DNA of 64,000 nucleotides from Christiangramia sabulilitoris (GTDB taxonomy: Bacteria > Bacteroidota > Bacteroidia > Flavobacteriales > Flavobacteriaceae). The notes under the pieces are model-generated. The model made no database searches and was not told the DNA's origin. It was given only the letters and a program-made list of their open reading frames with translations. The stretch covers positions 1-64,000 of the forward strand of contig NZ_VHSF01000003.1 in assembly GCF_007050985.1 (NCBI RefSeq). Reading direction: 5' to 3'. Below, piece by piece: positions 7,819 through 15,688 of this stretch. Each line of letters opens with the position of its first letter. Within the stretch, counting starts at the first letter, position 1. Made by a program: the position numbers and the translations under genes.

Positions 7819-9378
7819 TTAGAACGGAACGTCGTTATCGTCATCATTAAAATTACTGTTCATTGAACTTCCAAAGGCTTCATCGGCGCTTGGGTTAGGT
7901 AAATTGAAGTTTCCAAAATCATTATCCCCGTCACCACTATTCATGCTGGAAGGAATTTCAGATGGGAAACTAAAGTCTTCTAAATTATCAAATTTACCGA
8001 GTTCTCCAATGAATTTAAGCCTTATATTTTCCAATCCACCATTACGGTGCTTCGCTACGATAAATTCACCCTGTCCCTGGGTTGGGGTTCTTTCTTCATC
8101 ATCCCATTCCTCGATCTTATAATATTCAGGTCTGTAAATAAAGGAAACGATATCTGCATCCTGCTCGATCGCACCAGATTCCCTAAGGTCTGATAGCAGT
8201 GGTCTTTTACTTCCACCACGCGTTTCAACGGCCCGTGACAGCTGTGACAGCGCAATTACCGGAACGTTCAACTCCTTGGCAAGAGCTTTAAGGTTTCGGG
8301 AAATGGTAGAGATCTCCTGTTCCCTGTTTCCTCCACCTTTCTGGCTTCCTCCGGCCGTCATCAACTGAAGGTAATCTATTACGATCATTCTAATTCCATG
8401 TTGCGAAGCCAGTCGACGCGCTTTTGCCCTAAGGTCGAAAATTGAAAGCGAAGGTGTATCATCTATAAAGAGAGGAGCTTTTTCGAGATCCTTCACTTTT
8501 ACGTTTAATTGTTCCCATTCATGCTGCTCCAGCTTTCCTGTTCTTAATTTTTCTGAAGACAATCCGGTTTCAGAAGAGATCAAACGGGTGATCAGCTGTA
8601 CTGAAGACATCTCCAGAGAGAAGAATGCCACAGGAATACCCTGGTCTACCGCTATGTTACGCGCCATAGATAAGGTAAGAGCGGTTTTACCCATACCAGG
8701 ACGGGCTGCCACAATGATCAAATCTGAAGGCTGCCAACCTGAAGTTAACTCATCCAGTTTATCGAAGCCTGAAGGTACTCCACTCAGACCTTCTTTATTG
8801 GAAATTTCCTGAATCTTCTTTTTTGCCTGAATCACTAAACTCTGCGCAGTCTCGGTAGAACGCTTGATGTTCCCCTGGGTTACCTCGTAAAGTTTAGCCT
8901 CTGCACTATCCAGCAGGTCAAAAACATCTGCTCCCTCGTCAAAGGCTTCTTCGATGATCTCATTAGAGATCTTGATCAAACTTCGCTGAATATATTTCTG
9001 AAGAATGATACGCGCATGGAATTCTATATGCGCAGAACTTGATACCTTTTGTGTAAGCTGAATCAGATAATAATCCCCACCGGCTTTATCAAAAACCCCT
9101 TCTTTTTTTAATTGGTTAGAAACGGTTAATAAGTCAATCGCCTCAGAGCTGTCAAATAATTTTTTGATGGCTCCATATATTAATTTATGTGAATTTTTAT
9201 AGAATGCCTCAGGGTGCAGAATATCGATAATTTCATCTACACCTTTCTTATCTATCATCATAGCTCCCAGCACAACCTCTTCGAGATCAACGGCCTGCGG
9301 GGGAACCTTTCCTTTTTCAAGACTTACAACATTAGATTTTTTATATGAAATATTCTGGGGGGAGGTCATTTTTTCCAT
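7819..9378 (-). CDS. dnaB: Replicative DNA helicase DnaB
   Basis: The hexameric helicase that unwinds the replication fork and recruits primase. It is 519 aa with an N-terminal DnaB domain (PPQAVDLEEVVLGAMMIDKK onward), a linker helix, and a RecA-like ATPase domain from about residue 200 with Walker A ARPGMGKTALTL, Walker B MIVIDYLQLM and the RESGAIEQDAD block. The C-terminal 60 residues are an acidic, Asn/Ser-rich tail ending DDDNDVPF, similar to the acidic tips that single-strand-binding proteins use to bind partners. Met4 (9369) is an alternative start. The next gene begins 64 nt downstream. Confidence 0.97.
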   Translation of the reverse strand: MEKMTSPQNISYKKSNVVSLEKGKVPPQAVDLEEVVLGAMMIDKKGVDEIIDILHPEAFYKNSHKLIYGAIKKLFDSSEAIDLLTVSNQLKKEGVFDKAGGDYYLIQLTQKVSSSAHIEFHARIILQKYIQRSLIKISNEIIEEAFDEGADVFDLLDSAEAKLYEVTQGNIKRSTETAQSLVIQAKKKIQEISNKEGLSGVPSGFDKLDELTSGWQPSDLIIVAARPGMGKTALTLSMARNIAVDQGIPVAFFSLEMSSVQLITRLISSETGLSSEKLRTGKLEQHEWEQLNVKVKDLEKAPLFIDDTPSLSIFDLRAKARRLASQHGIRMIVIDYLQLMTAGGSQKGGGNREQEISTISRNLKALAKELNVPVIALSQLSRAVETRGGSKRPLLSDLRESGAIEQDADIVSFIYRPEYYKIEEWDDEERTPTQGQGEFIVAKHRNGGLENIRLKFIGELGKFDNLEDFSFPSEIPSSMNSGDGDNDFGNFNLPNPSADEAFGSSMNSNFNDDDNDVPF

Positions 9379-9490
9379 AAAACGAAAGTAATTAATTTGT
9401 TAAGACAATCTTAAAGAAACTGTCCTTAGATACTTAACAGGTAATGAACAATTTACATGTTAATAAGTAAATATTTCTGTTAATAAGATA

Positions 9491-9521
9491 AAAAAATCCG
9501 GAAATAGATCTCCGGATTTTC
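9491..9521 (-). terminator. Terminator after accA
   Basis: AAAATCCGGA (9494-9503) and TCCGGATTTT (9512-9521) form a 10-bp stem with an 8-nt loop. Reading leftwards it ends in a T-run (A-run 9491-9497 on the plus strand), 25 nt beyond the accA stop. Confidence 0.8.
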
Positions 9522-9546
9522 TAACGATGTGGTATAAATAAAGAGC

Positions 9547-10500
9547 TTATCCTTTAAATACACCCATGTCTAAATACTTATCCATCCTCTTTTCCACCAG
9601 TTCTTCTGGTGATAAGTTTTTAAATTCAGAATAGGCTTTGGTAATAGAAGATTTTACCATATCAAAGATCTCTTCTCTATTACTATGTGCCCCTCCTAAA
9701 GGCTCTTTTACAATTTCATCTATAAGCTTCTGCTTTTTCATATCTATTGAAGTAAGCTTCAAAGCTTCGGCGGCGATTTCCTTGTATTCCCAGCTTCTCC
9801 ATAAAATAGAAGAACAGGATTCAGGAGAAATTACTGAATACCATGTATTCTCAAGCATTAGTACTTTATCTCCTACTCCAATACCTAAAGCTCCACCACT
9901 GGCTCCTTCACCGATGATCACTACAATAATTGGCACTTTAAGCCTGGTCATTTCCAGTATATTACGGGCAATAGCTTCACCCTGCCCTCTTTCTTCCGCT
10001 TCCAGGCCGGGATATGCTCCAGGTGTATCCACGAAACATACAACCGGTACTCCAAACTTCTCAGCAGATTTCATCAGCCTTAAAGCCTTTCTATATCCTT
10101 CAGGATTTGCCATCCCGAAATTTCTGTATTGCCTGGTCTTGGTATTGTATCCTTTTTGCTGACCTACGAACATAAAACTCTGATCACCTATCTTACCCAG
10201 GCCACCAATCATCGCTTTATCATCCTTTACATTCCGGTCACCATGAAGTTCCAGAAAAGTATCTCCGCAAATAGCATTGATATAATCCAGAGTGTAAGGT
10301 CTGTTGGGATGTCTTGAGATTTGTACCCTCTGCCAGGGTGTTAAATTCTTATAGATCTCTTTCTTCTTTTCTATAAGTTTCTTCTCTATTTGCTTACAGG
10401 TAGCAGTAACATCAACTTCACTTTCTTCACCAATATTACAGGCTTTTGCATACTGATCTTCAAGTTCCTTGATGGGTTGTTCAAATTCTAAATACTCCAT
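9547..10500 (-). CDS. accA: Acetyl-CoA carboxylase carboxyltransferase, alpha subunit
   Basis: Transfers the carboxyl group from biotin-BCCP to acetyl-CoA, together with AccD, to make malonyl-CoA for fatty acid synthesis. From ATG 10500 it is 317 aa ([18 protein letters not shown]), the usual length; the frame extends 14 codons further upstream but that part covers the promoter. Conserved blocks are [26 protein letters not shown]-like [32 protein letters not shown] and [12 protein letters not shown], which form the crotonase-type CoA and oxyanion site. It stands alone with its own promoter and terminator. Confidence 0.96.
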   Translation of the reverse strand: MEYLEFEQPIKELEDQYAKACNIGEESEVDVTATCKQIEKKLIEKKKEIYKNLTPWQRVQISRHPNRPYTLDYINAICGDTFLELHGDRNVKDDKAMIGGLGKIGDQSFMFVGQQKGYNTKTRQYRNFGMANPEGYRKALRLMKSAEKFGVPVVCFVDTPGAYPGLEAEERGQGEAIARNILEMTRLKVPIIVVIIGEGASGGALGIGVGDKVLMLENTWYSVISPESCSSILWRSWEYKEIAAEALKLTSIDMKKQKLIDEIVKEPLGGAHSNREEIFDMVKSSITKAYSEFKNLSPEELVEKRMDKYLDMGVFKG

Positions 10501-10530
10501 ATTGGTTATGGTAATTATTTTTATAGCATA

Positions 10531-10538
10531 CAAATATA
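10531..10538 (-). promoter_or_regulatory. Promoter -7 element for accA
   Basis: TATATTTG on the minus strand, 31 nt upstream of the accA ATG. A good TTG element at the expected distance is not seen, so only the -7 box supports it. Confidence 0.5.
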
Positions 10539-10598
10539 ACAACTTTCAAAGGATAGAAATCCCCGATAAAGTTTAAATTTTTGAACAGATTTTACGAG

Positions 10599-11675
10599 TT
10601 AACGCTTAGCACGGACTAACAGTATAACTGCCAGTATTCCAAAAACGATATTTGGAAACCAAACTGCAATAAGTGGTGAAAATGTTGATTGCTCGGCCAT
10701 AGTACCAAAGACCTTGTCGAAGAAAATAAATACGAAAGCCAAAGAGATACCTACGGCCAGGTTCACTCCCATCCCTCCTCTTCGCTTAAAGGAAGCAACC
10801 GCTACTGCAATGATGGTAAGAATAAACGCAGAAATTGGAATGCTCCATCTTTTGTATGCAACTACCAGATATCTGTTGATATTTCCAGATCCTCTGCGGC
10901 TTTCTTTTTCAATGAATTCATTCAGCTCTGTATAATTGAGGGTCTCGGCGATATAAGATTCCGGGGTTAATTCATCAAATTCAAAAGGAAGTATTGTGTC
11001 CAGCGTACGCATAAACATAATACTGTCTTCTTCTGCGCCTACAATCCTTTTATCTACCCTGGTCAGGCTATAAAGACTATCTTCTTCATTATACCTTAGA
11101 TTGGAAGCGCTTATCTTAAATTTGAGCTTGTTACCTTCAAAATGTTCCAGGGTAAAATTCCTGGCAGATCTGGTCTTTGGTTGAAAATGGCTGGCATAGA
11201 TGTATTCATTATCATTGATTTGCCGGTAAACATCGCTTGTTTCCTGTATCTGGTCGCCACGCTTTAAATACTGATATTTAAATTCATTAAAGCCTTTGCT
11301 TGCCTGTGGAGCAAGATACATAGCCAGGATGAGGGCACCAATACATACTATTGTCGCACCAATTAGATAAGGCCTCAAGAACCGGTAAAAGGAAACCCCG
11401 CTACTCAGGATTGCCACGATTTCGGTATTCATCGCCAGTTTAGAAGTAAACCAGATCACAGAAAGGAAAAGGAAGATCGGGAATAAAAGGTTGGCAAAAT
11501 AGATCGTGAAATCCAGGTAATAATTAGCCACCTCAATAAAAGGGACTTCATTTTCAAGGATCTTATCGATCTTCTCTGCCAGGTTCACCGTAATACCAAT
11601 AGGGATGAACAACACCAACATCATGGTGAATGTTCCCAGATACCTTTTTAGTATATACCAGTCTAGAATCTTCAA
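10599..11675 (-). CDS. LptF/LptG (YjgP/YjgQ) family LPS export permease
   Basis: A 358-aa inner-membrane protein with three hydrophobic segments near the N-terminus (residues about 12-35, 55-77, 97-120), a soluble periplasmic middle domain (about 125-265) and three more near the C-terminus (from RWSIPISAFILTIIAVAVAS). The start MKILDWYILKRYLGTF is typical of the family. These permeases work with LptB to extract lipopolysaccharide and pass it to LptC/LptA. LptB is encoded at 20168-20908. F and G forms cannot be told apart safely. The gene starts 9 nt after tgt stops, so the two form an operon. Confidence 0.88.
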   Translation of the reverse strand: MKILDWYILKRYLGTFTMMLVLFIPIGITVNLAEKIDKILENEVPFIEVANYYLDFTIYFANLLFPIFLFLSVIWFTSKLAMNTEIVAILSSGVSFYRFLRPYLIGATIVCIGALILAMYLAPQASKGFNEFKYQYLKRGDQIQETSDVYRQINDNEYIYASHFQPKTRSARNFTLEHFEGNKLKFKISASNLRYNEEDSLYSLTRVDKRIVGAEEDSIMFMRTLDTILPFEFDELTPESYIAETLNYTELNEFIEKESRRGSGNINRYLVVAYKRWSIPISAFILTIIAVAVASFKRRGGMGVNLAVGISLAFVFIFFDKVFGTMAEQSTFSPLIAVWFPNIVFGILAVILLVRAKR

Positions 11676-11684
11676 ATTCAGGAA

Positions 11685-12815
11685 TTATAGACGTTTATCC
11701 ATTTGCTTAACCATCTTGTCTTTCCACTGAGGGAAATCTCCGGCTAAGATATGTTTTCTTGCTTCTCTTACCAACCAAAGGTAAAAGCTCAGGTTATGAA
11801 TACTGGCAATTTGCCTGCCAAGCATTTCGTTTACAGAAAATAAATGCCGCACATATGCTTTAGAGTACATGGAATCCACAAAGCTGGTTCCTTCAGGATC
11901 TATAGGTGAAAAGTCATCAGCCCATTTCCTGTTCTTGATGTTAATAGTTCCGTGGGAAGTAAACAGCATCCCGTTTCTACCATTTCTGGTAGGCATTACA
12001 CAATCGAACATATCTATTCCCAGGGCGATATTTTCAAGTATATTAATAGGAGTTCCCACGCCCATCAAATATCGAGGTTTATCCTCGGGAAGGATCTGGG
12101 TCACCACATCTGTCATCGCATACATTTCTTCTGCAGGCTCCCCTACAGAAAGGCCACCAATGGCATTACCTTCTGCCCCGGCATTGGCAATATATTCTGC
12201 AGATTGCTTACGCAGATCCTTATATGTACTTCCCTGCACTATAGGGAACAGGGTTTGTTTATAATCGTAAATTTCAGGTGTTTTCTCCAGATGATTAATA
12301 CATCTGTTCAGCCAGCGATGCGTCATATGCATAGATCGTTTAGCATAATTATAATCGCAGGGATAAGGGGTACATTCATCAAAAGCCATGATAATATCTG
12401 CTCCTATGGCCCGCTGAATTTCCATCACATTTTCCGGAGTAAAAGTATGATAGGAACCATCTATATGAGATTTGAACTTTACACCTTCCTCCTTGATCTT
12501 TCTTCTTTCGGAAAGTGAATATACCTGATACCCACCACTATCGGTAAGTATATTACGGTCCCAGTTCATGAATTTATGCAATCCCCCGGCCTTCTTTAAA
12601 ATATCGGTTTGTGGGCGTAGATATAAATGATAGGTATTTCCTAAAATAATATCAGGATTAATATCCTCTTTCAGCTCTTTTTGATGCACTCCTTTAACTG
12701 AAGCAACCGTCCCAACCGGCATAAAAATAGGGGTTTCAATGACCCCGTGATCTGTATTTATCTTTCCTGCACGTGCTCTACTACCGGCATCGGTAGTTAA
12801 AAGTTCAAATTTCAT
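11685..12815 (-). CDS. tgt: tRNA-guanine transglycosylase, lacking the zinc cysteines
   Basis: Exchanges guanine-34 for the queuosine precursor in tRNAs with GUN anticodons. The 376-aa protein has the normal TIM-barrel landmarks: IFMPVGTVASVKG, LGNTYHLYLRP, ILTDSGGYQVYSL (active-site Asp), the AFDECTPYP block, GGLSVGEP and the second Asp in GIDMFDCVMPTRNGRNG. Bacterial enzymes normally have a CxCxxC zinc site followed by a histidine; here the matching stretch is DPEGTSFVDS (residues 306-315), with no cysteine, while SIHNL keeps the histidine. The rest is full length. First gene of an operon with the LPS permease. Confidence 0.94.
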   Translation of the reverse strand: MKFELLTTDAGSRARAGKINTDHGVIETPIFMPVGTVASVKGVHQKELKEDINPDIILGNTYHLYLRPQTDILKKAGGLHKFMNWDRNILTDSGGYQVYSLSERRKIKEEGVKFKSHIDGSYHTFTPENVMEIQRAIGADIIMAFDECTPYPCDYNYAKRSMHMTHRWLNRCINHLEKTPEIYDYKQTLFPIVQGSTYKDLRKQSAEYIANAGAEGNAIGGLSVGEPAEEMYAMTDVVTQILPEDKPRYLMGVGTPINILENIALGIDMFDCVMPTRNGRNGMLFTSHGTINIKNRKWADDFSPIDPEGTSFVDSMYSKAYVRHLFSVNEMLGRQIASIHNLSFYLWLVREARKHILAGDFPQWKDKMVKQMDKRL

Positions 12816-12924
12816 CTGGTAATCAATATATGTTCTTTAACGGTTAGATGCAATTCGCCAATAACAACCTGAGTTGAATAGAAGTTTTGGAATTGGCTCA
12901 CTCCATGGTTCCGTTTAATCGGTG

Positions 12925-12932
12925 CAAAGATA
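12925..12932 (-). promoter_or_regulatory. Possible promoter -7 element for tgt
   Basis: TATCTTTG on the minus strand, about 110 nt upstream of the tgt ATG. No clear TTG element lies about 20 nt further upstream, so this is tentative. The 12816-13073 gap otherwise holds the divergent transketolase promoter. Confidence 0.4.
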
Positions 12933-13018
12933 CTCAACTTAATATCATATGGAAGGCTTATGGGAAGGTAGCTTGTTAGTATTTTCCGGAAAAAGTTAAT
13001 AACTGACCTATAGTTGCT

Positions 13019-13048
13019 TTGTCAAAGCCTTTTAAAAAGTTATTTTTG
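13019..13048 (+). promoter_or_regulatory. Promoter of the split transketolase genes
   Basis: TTG (13019-13021), 19-nt spacer, TATTTTTG (13041-13048). The ATG follows at 13074. The open frame extends back to 13014 but would run through this promoter, so the downstream ATG is preferred. Confidence 0.7.
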
Positions 13049-13073
13049 CCGCATTAAAACAACACAATTTAAA

Positions 13074-13919
13074 ATGCCAGACATCAACGAATTACAAGAT
13101 TTTGCTACCCAGGTTCGCAGGGATATTTTAAGGCAGGTCCATAAGGTAAATTCCGGGCACCCGGGAGGCTCTCTGGGCTGTACTGAATTTTTCACTGCGC
13201 TATATCAGGAGGTTATGGATCACAACACCAACTTTAATATGGACGGAAAAGGAGAAGATCTTTTCTTCCTCTCCAACGGTCATATTTCTCCTGTATACTA
13301 TAGTGTACTGGCCCGTAGCGGATATTTCCCGGTAGATGAATTAAATACTTTCAGATTGATCGACTCCAGATTACAGGGACATCCTACCACACACGAAGGC
13401 CTGCCGGGTATAAGGATCGCTTCAGGATCTCTGGGGCAGGGAATGAGTGTGGCCATTGGAGCTGCTCAAACCAAAAAACTAAACAATGATGATCATATCG
13501 TTTATTCCCTTCATGGTGACGGTGAGCTGCAGGAAGGTCAGAACTGGGAAGCGATCATGTATGCTGCCGGTAATAAGGTAGACAATATCATTTCTACGGT
13601 AGATCTTAACGGTCAGCAAATCGACGGAAGTACAGAAAATGTACTTCCTCTTGGAAACCTTAGAGCTAAATTCGAAGCTTTTGGCTGGGACGTAATGGAG
13701 ATCGAAAATGGAAATGACCTGCAACAGGTTATTGACGGTCTTAAAGAGGCTAAGACAAGAACCGGAAAAGGCAAACCGGTTTGTATATTAATGAATACCG
13801 TAATGGGTAACGGGGTGGACTTTATGATGCATACACATGCATGGCATGGTAAAGCGCCTAACGATGAGCAACTGGAAACAGGACTCGCTCAGAATCCTGA
13901 AACGCTGGGAGATTATTAA
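13074..13919 (+). CDS. Transketolase, N-terminal (thiamine-diphosphate) subunit
   Basis: A 281-aa protein from ATG 13074 (MPDINELQDFATQVRRD). It covers only the first third of a normal transketolase: VNSGHPGGSLGCTEF, ASGSLGQGMSVAIGAA and the diphosphate/Mg motif GDGELQEGQNWEA, which binds the cofactor through its GDG and Asn. The partner gene 37 nt downstream supplies the rest, and the two proteins should form an alpha2beta2-type enzyme that moves two-carbon units in the non-oxidative pentose phosphate pathway. Split transketolases are usual in Bacteroidota, so this is not a frameshift: both halves have their own starts and intact ends. Confidence 0.93.
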   Translation: MPDINELQDFATQVRRDILRQVHKVNSGHPGGSLGCTEFFTALYQEVMDHNTNFNMDGKGEDLFFLSNGHISPVYYSVLARSGYFPVDELNTFRLIDSRLQGHPTTHEGLPGIRIASGSLGQGMSVAIGAAQTKKLNNDDHIVYSLHGDGELQEGQNWEAIMYAAGNKVDNIISTVDLNGQQIDGSTENVLPLGNLRAKFEAFGWDVMEIENGNDLQQVIDGLKEAKTRTGKGKPVCILMNTVMGNGVDFMMHTHAWHGKAPNDEQLETGLAQNPETLGDY

Positions 13920-13956
13920 TCCCGGAGACATTCATTAATATTAAATTTTAAAGACC

Positions 13957-14910
13957 ATGAAAGAATATAAAAATACAGGAAGTAAAGATACACGTTCAGG
14001 TTTCGGTGCCGGATTGACCGAGCTGGGTAAGACCAACGAAAATGTGGTAGCTCTTTGTGCCGATCTTACCGGATCATTAAAAATGGACGAATTTAAAGAA
14101 AATCACCCGGAGCGTTTTTTCCAGGTGGGTATTGCTGAAGCAAACATGATCGGGATGGCTGCGGGTATGACCATTGGAGGTAAAATACCCTTTACGGGAA
14201 CTTTTGCCAACTTTTCCACTGGAAGGGTTTATGACCAGATCCGCCAGAGTGTAGCCTATTCAGGCAAAAATGTGAAGATCTGTGCATCTCATGCGGGGGT
14301 TACTTTAGGTGAAGATGGTGCTACGCACCAGATCCTGGAGGACCTCGGATTAATGAAGATGTTACCGGGAATGACGGTTATCAACACTTGTGATTATAAC
14401 CAGACCAAAGCTGCAACGCTCGCTATCGCAGATCATGATGGCCCGGTATATTTACGATTCGGAAGACCAAAAGTGGCCAATTTCACTCCTGAAGATCAGA
14501 AATTTGAAATAGGAAAAGCAGTAAAACTATATGAAGGTACAGATGTAACCATTATCGCAACCGGACATTTAGTTTGGGAAGCAATTCAGGCGGCTGTTAG
14601 CCTCAATGAAAAAGGCATCAGTGCAGAAGTGATCAATATTCACACGATCAAACCTCTTGATGAGGAGGCTATAATCGAATCTGCCAAGAAAACCGGATGT
14701 GTGGTGACTGCTGAAGAGCATAACTTCCTGGGAGGATTAGGAGAAAGTGTAGCCAGAACCCTGGCCGAAAACCATCCGACACCTCAAGAATTTGTGGCAA
14801 CCAAAGATACTTTTGGTGAAAGCGGAACTCCGGCGCAGCTTATGGATAAATATGGATTAAATGCTGAAGCAATCATCAAGGCTACAGAAAAAGTTTTGAA
14901 GCGTAAATAA
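13957..14910 (+). CDS. Transketolase, C-terminal (pyrimidine-binding) subunit
   Basis: A 317-aa protein with the pyrimidine-binding domain, including the catalytic glutamate region FFQVGIAEANMIGMAAGM, followed by SHAGVTLGEDGATHQ and a C-terminal domain ending in TAEEHNFLGGLGESVA and FGESGTPAQLMDKYGL. It pairs with the product of the preceding gene to make a complete transketolase. A long hairpin terminator begins 23 nt after the stop. DXS has a similar order of domains, but the split form and motifs fit transketolase. Confidence 0.93.
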   Translation: MKEYKNTGSKDTRSGFGAGLTELGKTNENVVALCADLTGSLKMDEFKENHPERFFQVGIAEANMIGMAAGMTIGGKIPFTGTFANFSTGRVYDQIRQSVAYSGKNVKICASHAGVTLGEDGATHQILEDLGLMKMLPGMTVINTCDYNQTKAATLAIADHDGPVYLRFGRPKVANFTPEDQKFEIGKAVKLYEGTDVTIIATGHLVWEAIQAAVSLNEKGISAEVINIHTIKPLDEEAIIESAKKTGCVVTAEEHNFLGGLGESVARTLAENHPTPQEFVATKDTFGESGTPAQLMDKYGLNAEAIIKATEKVLKRK

Positions 14911-14932
14911 CAGCTTTAAAATTTATAACATC

Positions 14933-14970
14933 AAACCTCTCATTTTCAAACACTGAGAGGTTTGTTATTT
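14933..14970 (+). terminator. Terminator after transketolase
   Basis: AAACCTCTC (14933-14941) pairs with GAGAGGTTT (14955-14963), followed by GTTATTTT. The outer bases AACA/TGTT can extend the stem. The hairpin ends the transketolase transcript before the outer-membrane protein gene. Confidence 0.75.
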
Positions 14971-15029
14971 TAAACAGGAAATATTTGGCATGTTTACTGC
15001 GTTATAGAACCCCGAATAAAAACATACTT

Positions 15030-15638
15030 ATGAAAAAGCTACTATTTTTTGGATTTTTAATACTCGGTGCAGCCAGCATGCAGGCACAAAAAGCCGAATT
15101 CGGATTAAAAGGTGGACTTAATTATGGTGCAACCGGTGATTACGAATCTGCACAAGAAGGCGCTGAAGATTTCGCTTCTAATTTTGAAGAGGGTGGTAAA
15201 AACAAAACCGGTTTTCATGCCGGAGTTTTTGCGCAGTTCGAAGTACTGGGAATTTTTCTTCGTCCTGAATTGCTGTACACAGAGCTTAATACAGAATATT
15301 CCACTTTTGACTATAAAGTACAAAAGATCGATGCCCCGGTACTTCTGGGACTAAATGTTCTGGGCCCACTGAATATTAAAGCAGGACCATCCTTTCAATA
15401 TGTCCTGAATAACGAGATAGAAAATTCGCCTTTTAGCATTGGAGATGTAGAAGATGAGATCTCTGTAGGATATCAGCTTGGAGCAGGCTTAGATCTTGGC
15501 AGACTGGAATTTGATGTAAGATATGAAGGAGCATTTTCAGAAAATACCGCTTTCGGTCTAAATGAAATGGCCTCAGAGAATTTCACGGTAGACTCAAGGC
15601 CCTCTCAATGGATACTAAGTTTATCCTACAGCTTATAA
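15030..15638 (+). CDS. Small outer-membrane beta-barrel (porin-family) protein
   Basis: A 202-aa protein from ATG 15030 with a signal peptide MKKLLFFGFLILGAASMQAQ, then KAEFGLKGGLNYG. The mature part alternates hydrophobic and polar residues, with blocks such as AGVFAQFEVLGIFLRPELLY, SVGYQLGAGLDLGRLEFDVRY and a final strand ending WILSLSYSL, which fits an eight-stranded OmpW/OmpA-like barrel of the kind common in Bacteroidota. Ligand and role are unknown. The frame begins at 14985, but the upstream residues precede a perfect signal peptide and are not likely used. Confidence 0.85.
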   Translation: MKKLLFFGFLILGAASMQAQKAEFGLKGGLNYGATGDYESAQEGAEDFASNFEEGGKNKTGFHAGVFAQFEVLGIFLRPELLYTELNTEYSTFDYKVQKIDAPVLLGLNVLGPLNIKAGPSFQYVLNNEIENSPFSIGDVEDEISVGYQLGAGLDLGRLEFDVRYEGAFSENTAFGLNEMASENFTVDSRPSQWILSLSYSL

Positions 15639-15657
15639 CTGGAAAAAAGTAAAAAAG

Positions 15658-15684
15658 AAAACCCGGAAATTCCGGGTTTTTTTA
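15658..15684. terminator. Bidirectional terminator between omp gene and recQ
   Basis: AAACCCGG (15660-15667), loop AAATT, CCGGGTTT (15673-15680) followed by four more T. An A-run on the other side lets it serve the convergent recQ gene, whose stop lies at 15689. Confidence 0.85.
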
Positions 15685-15688
15685 TGCT

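Noticed and set aside
13074-14910. Frameshifted transketolase
   Set aside because: Both halves have their own starts, complete domains and a 37-nt gap; split transketolase is normal in Bacteroidota.
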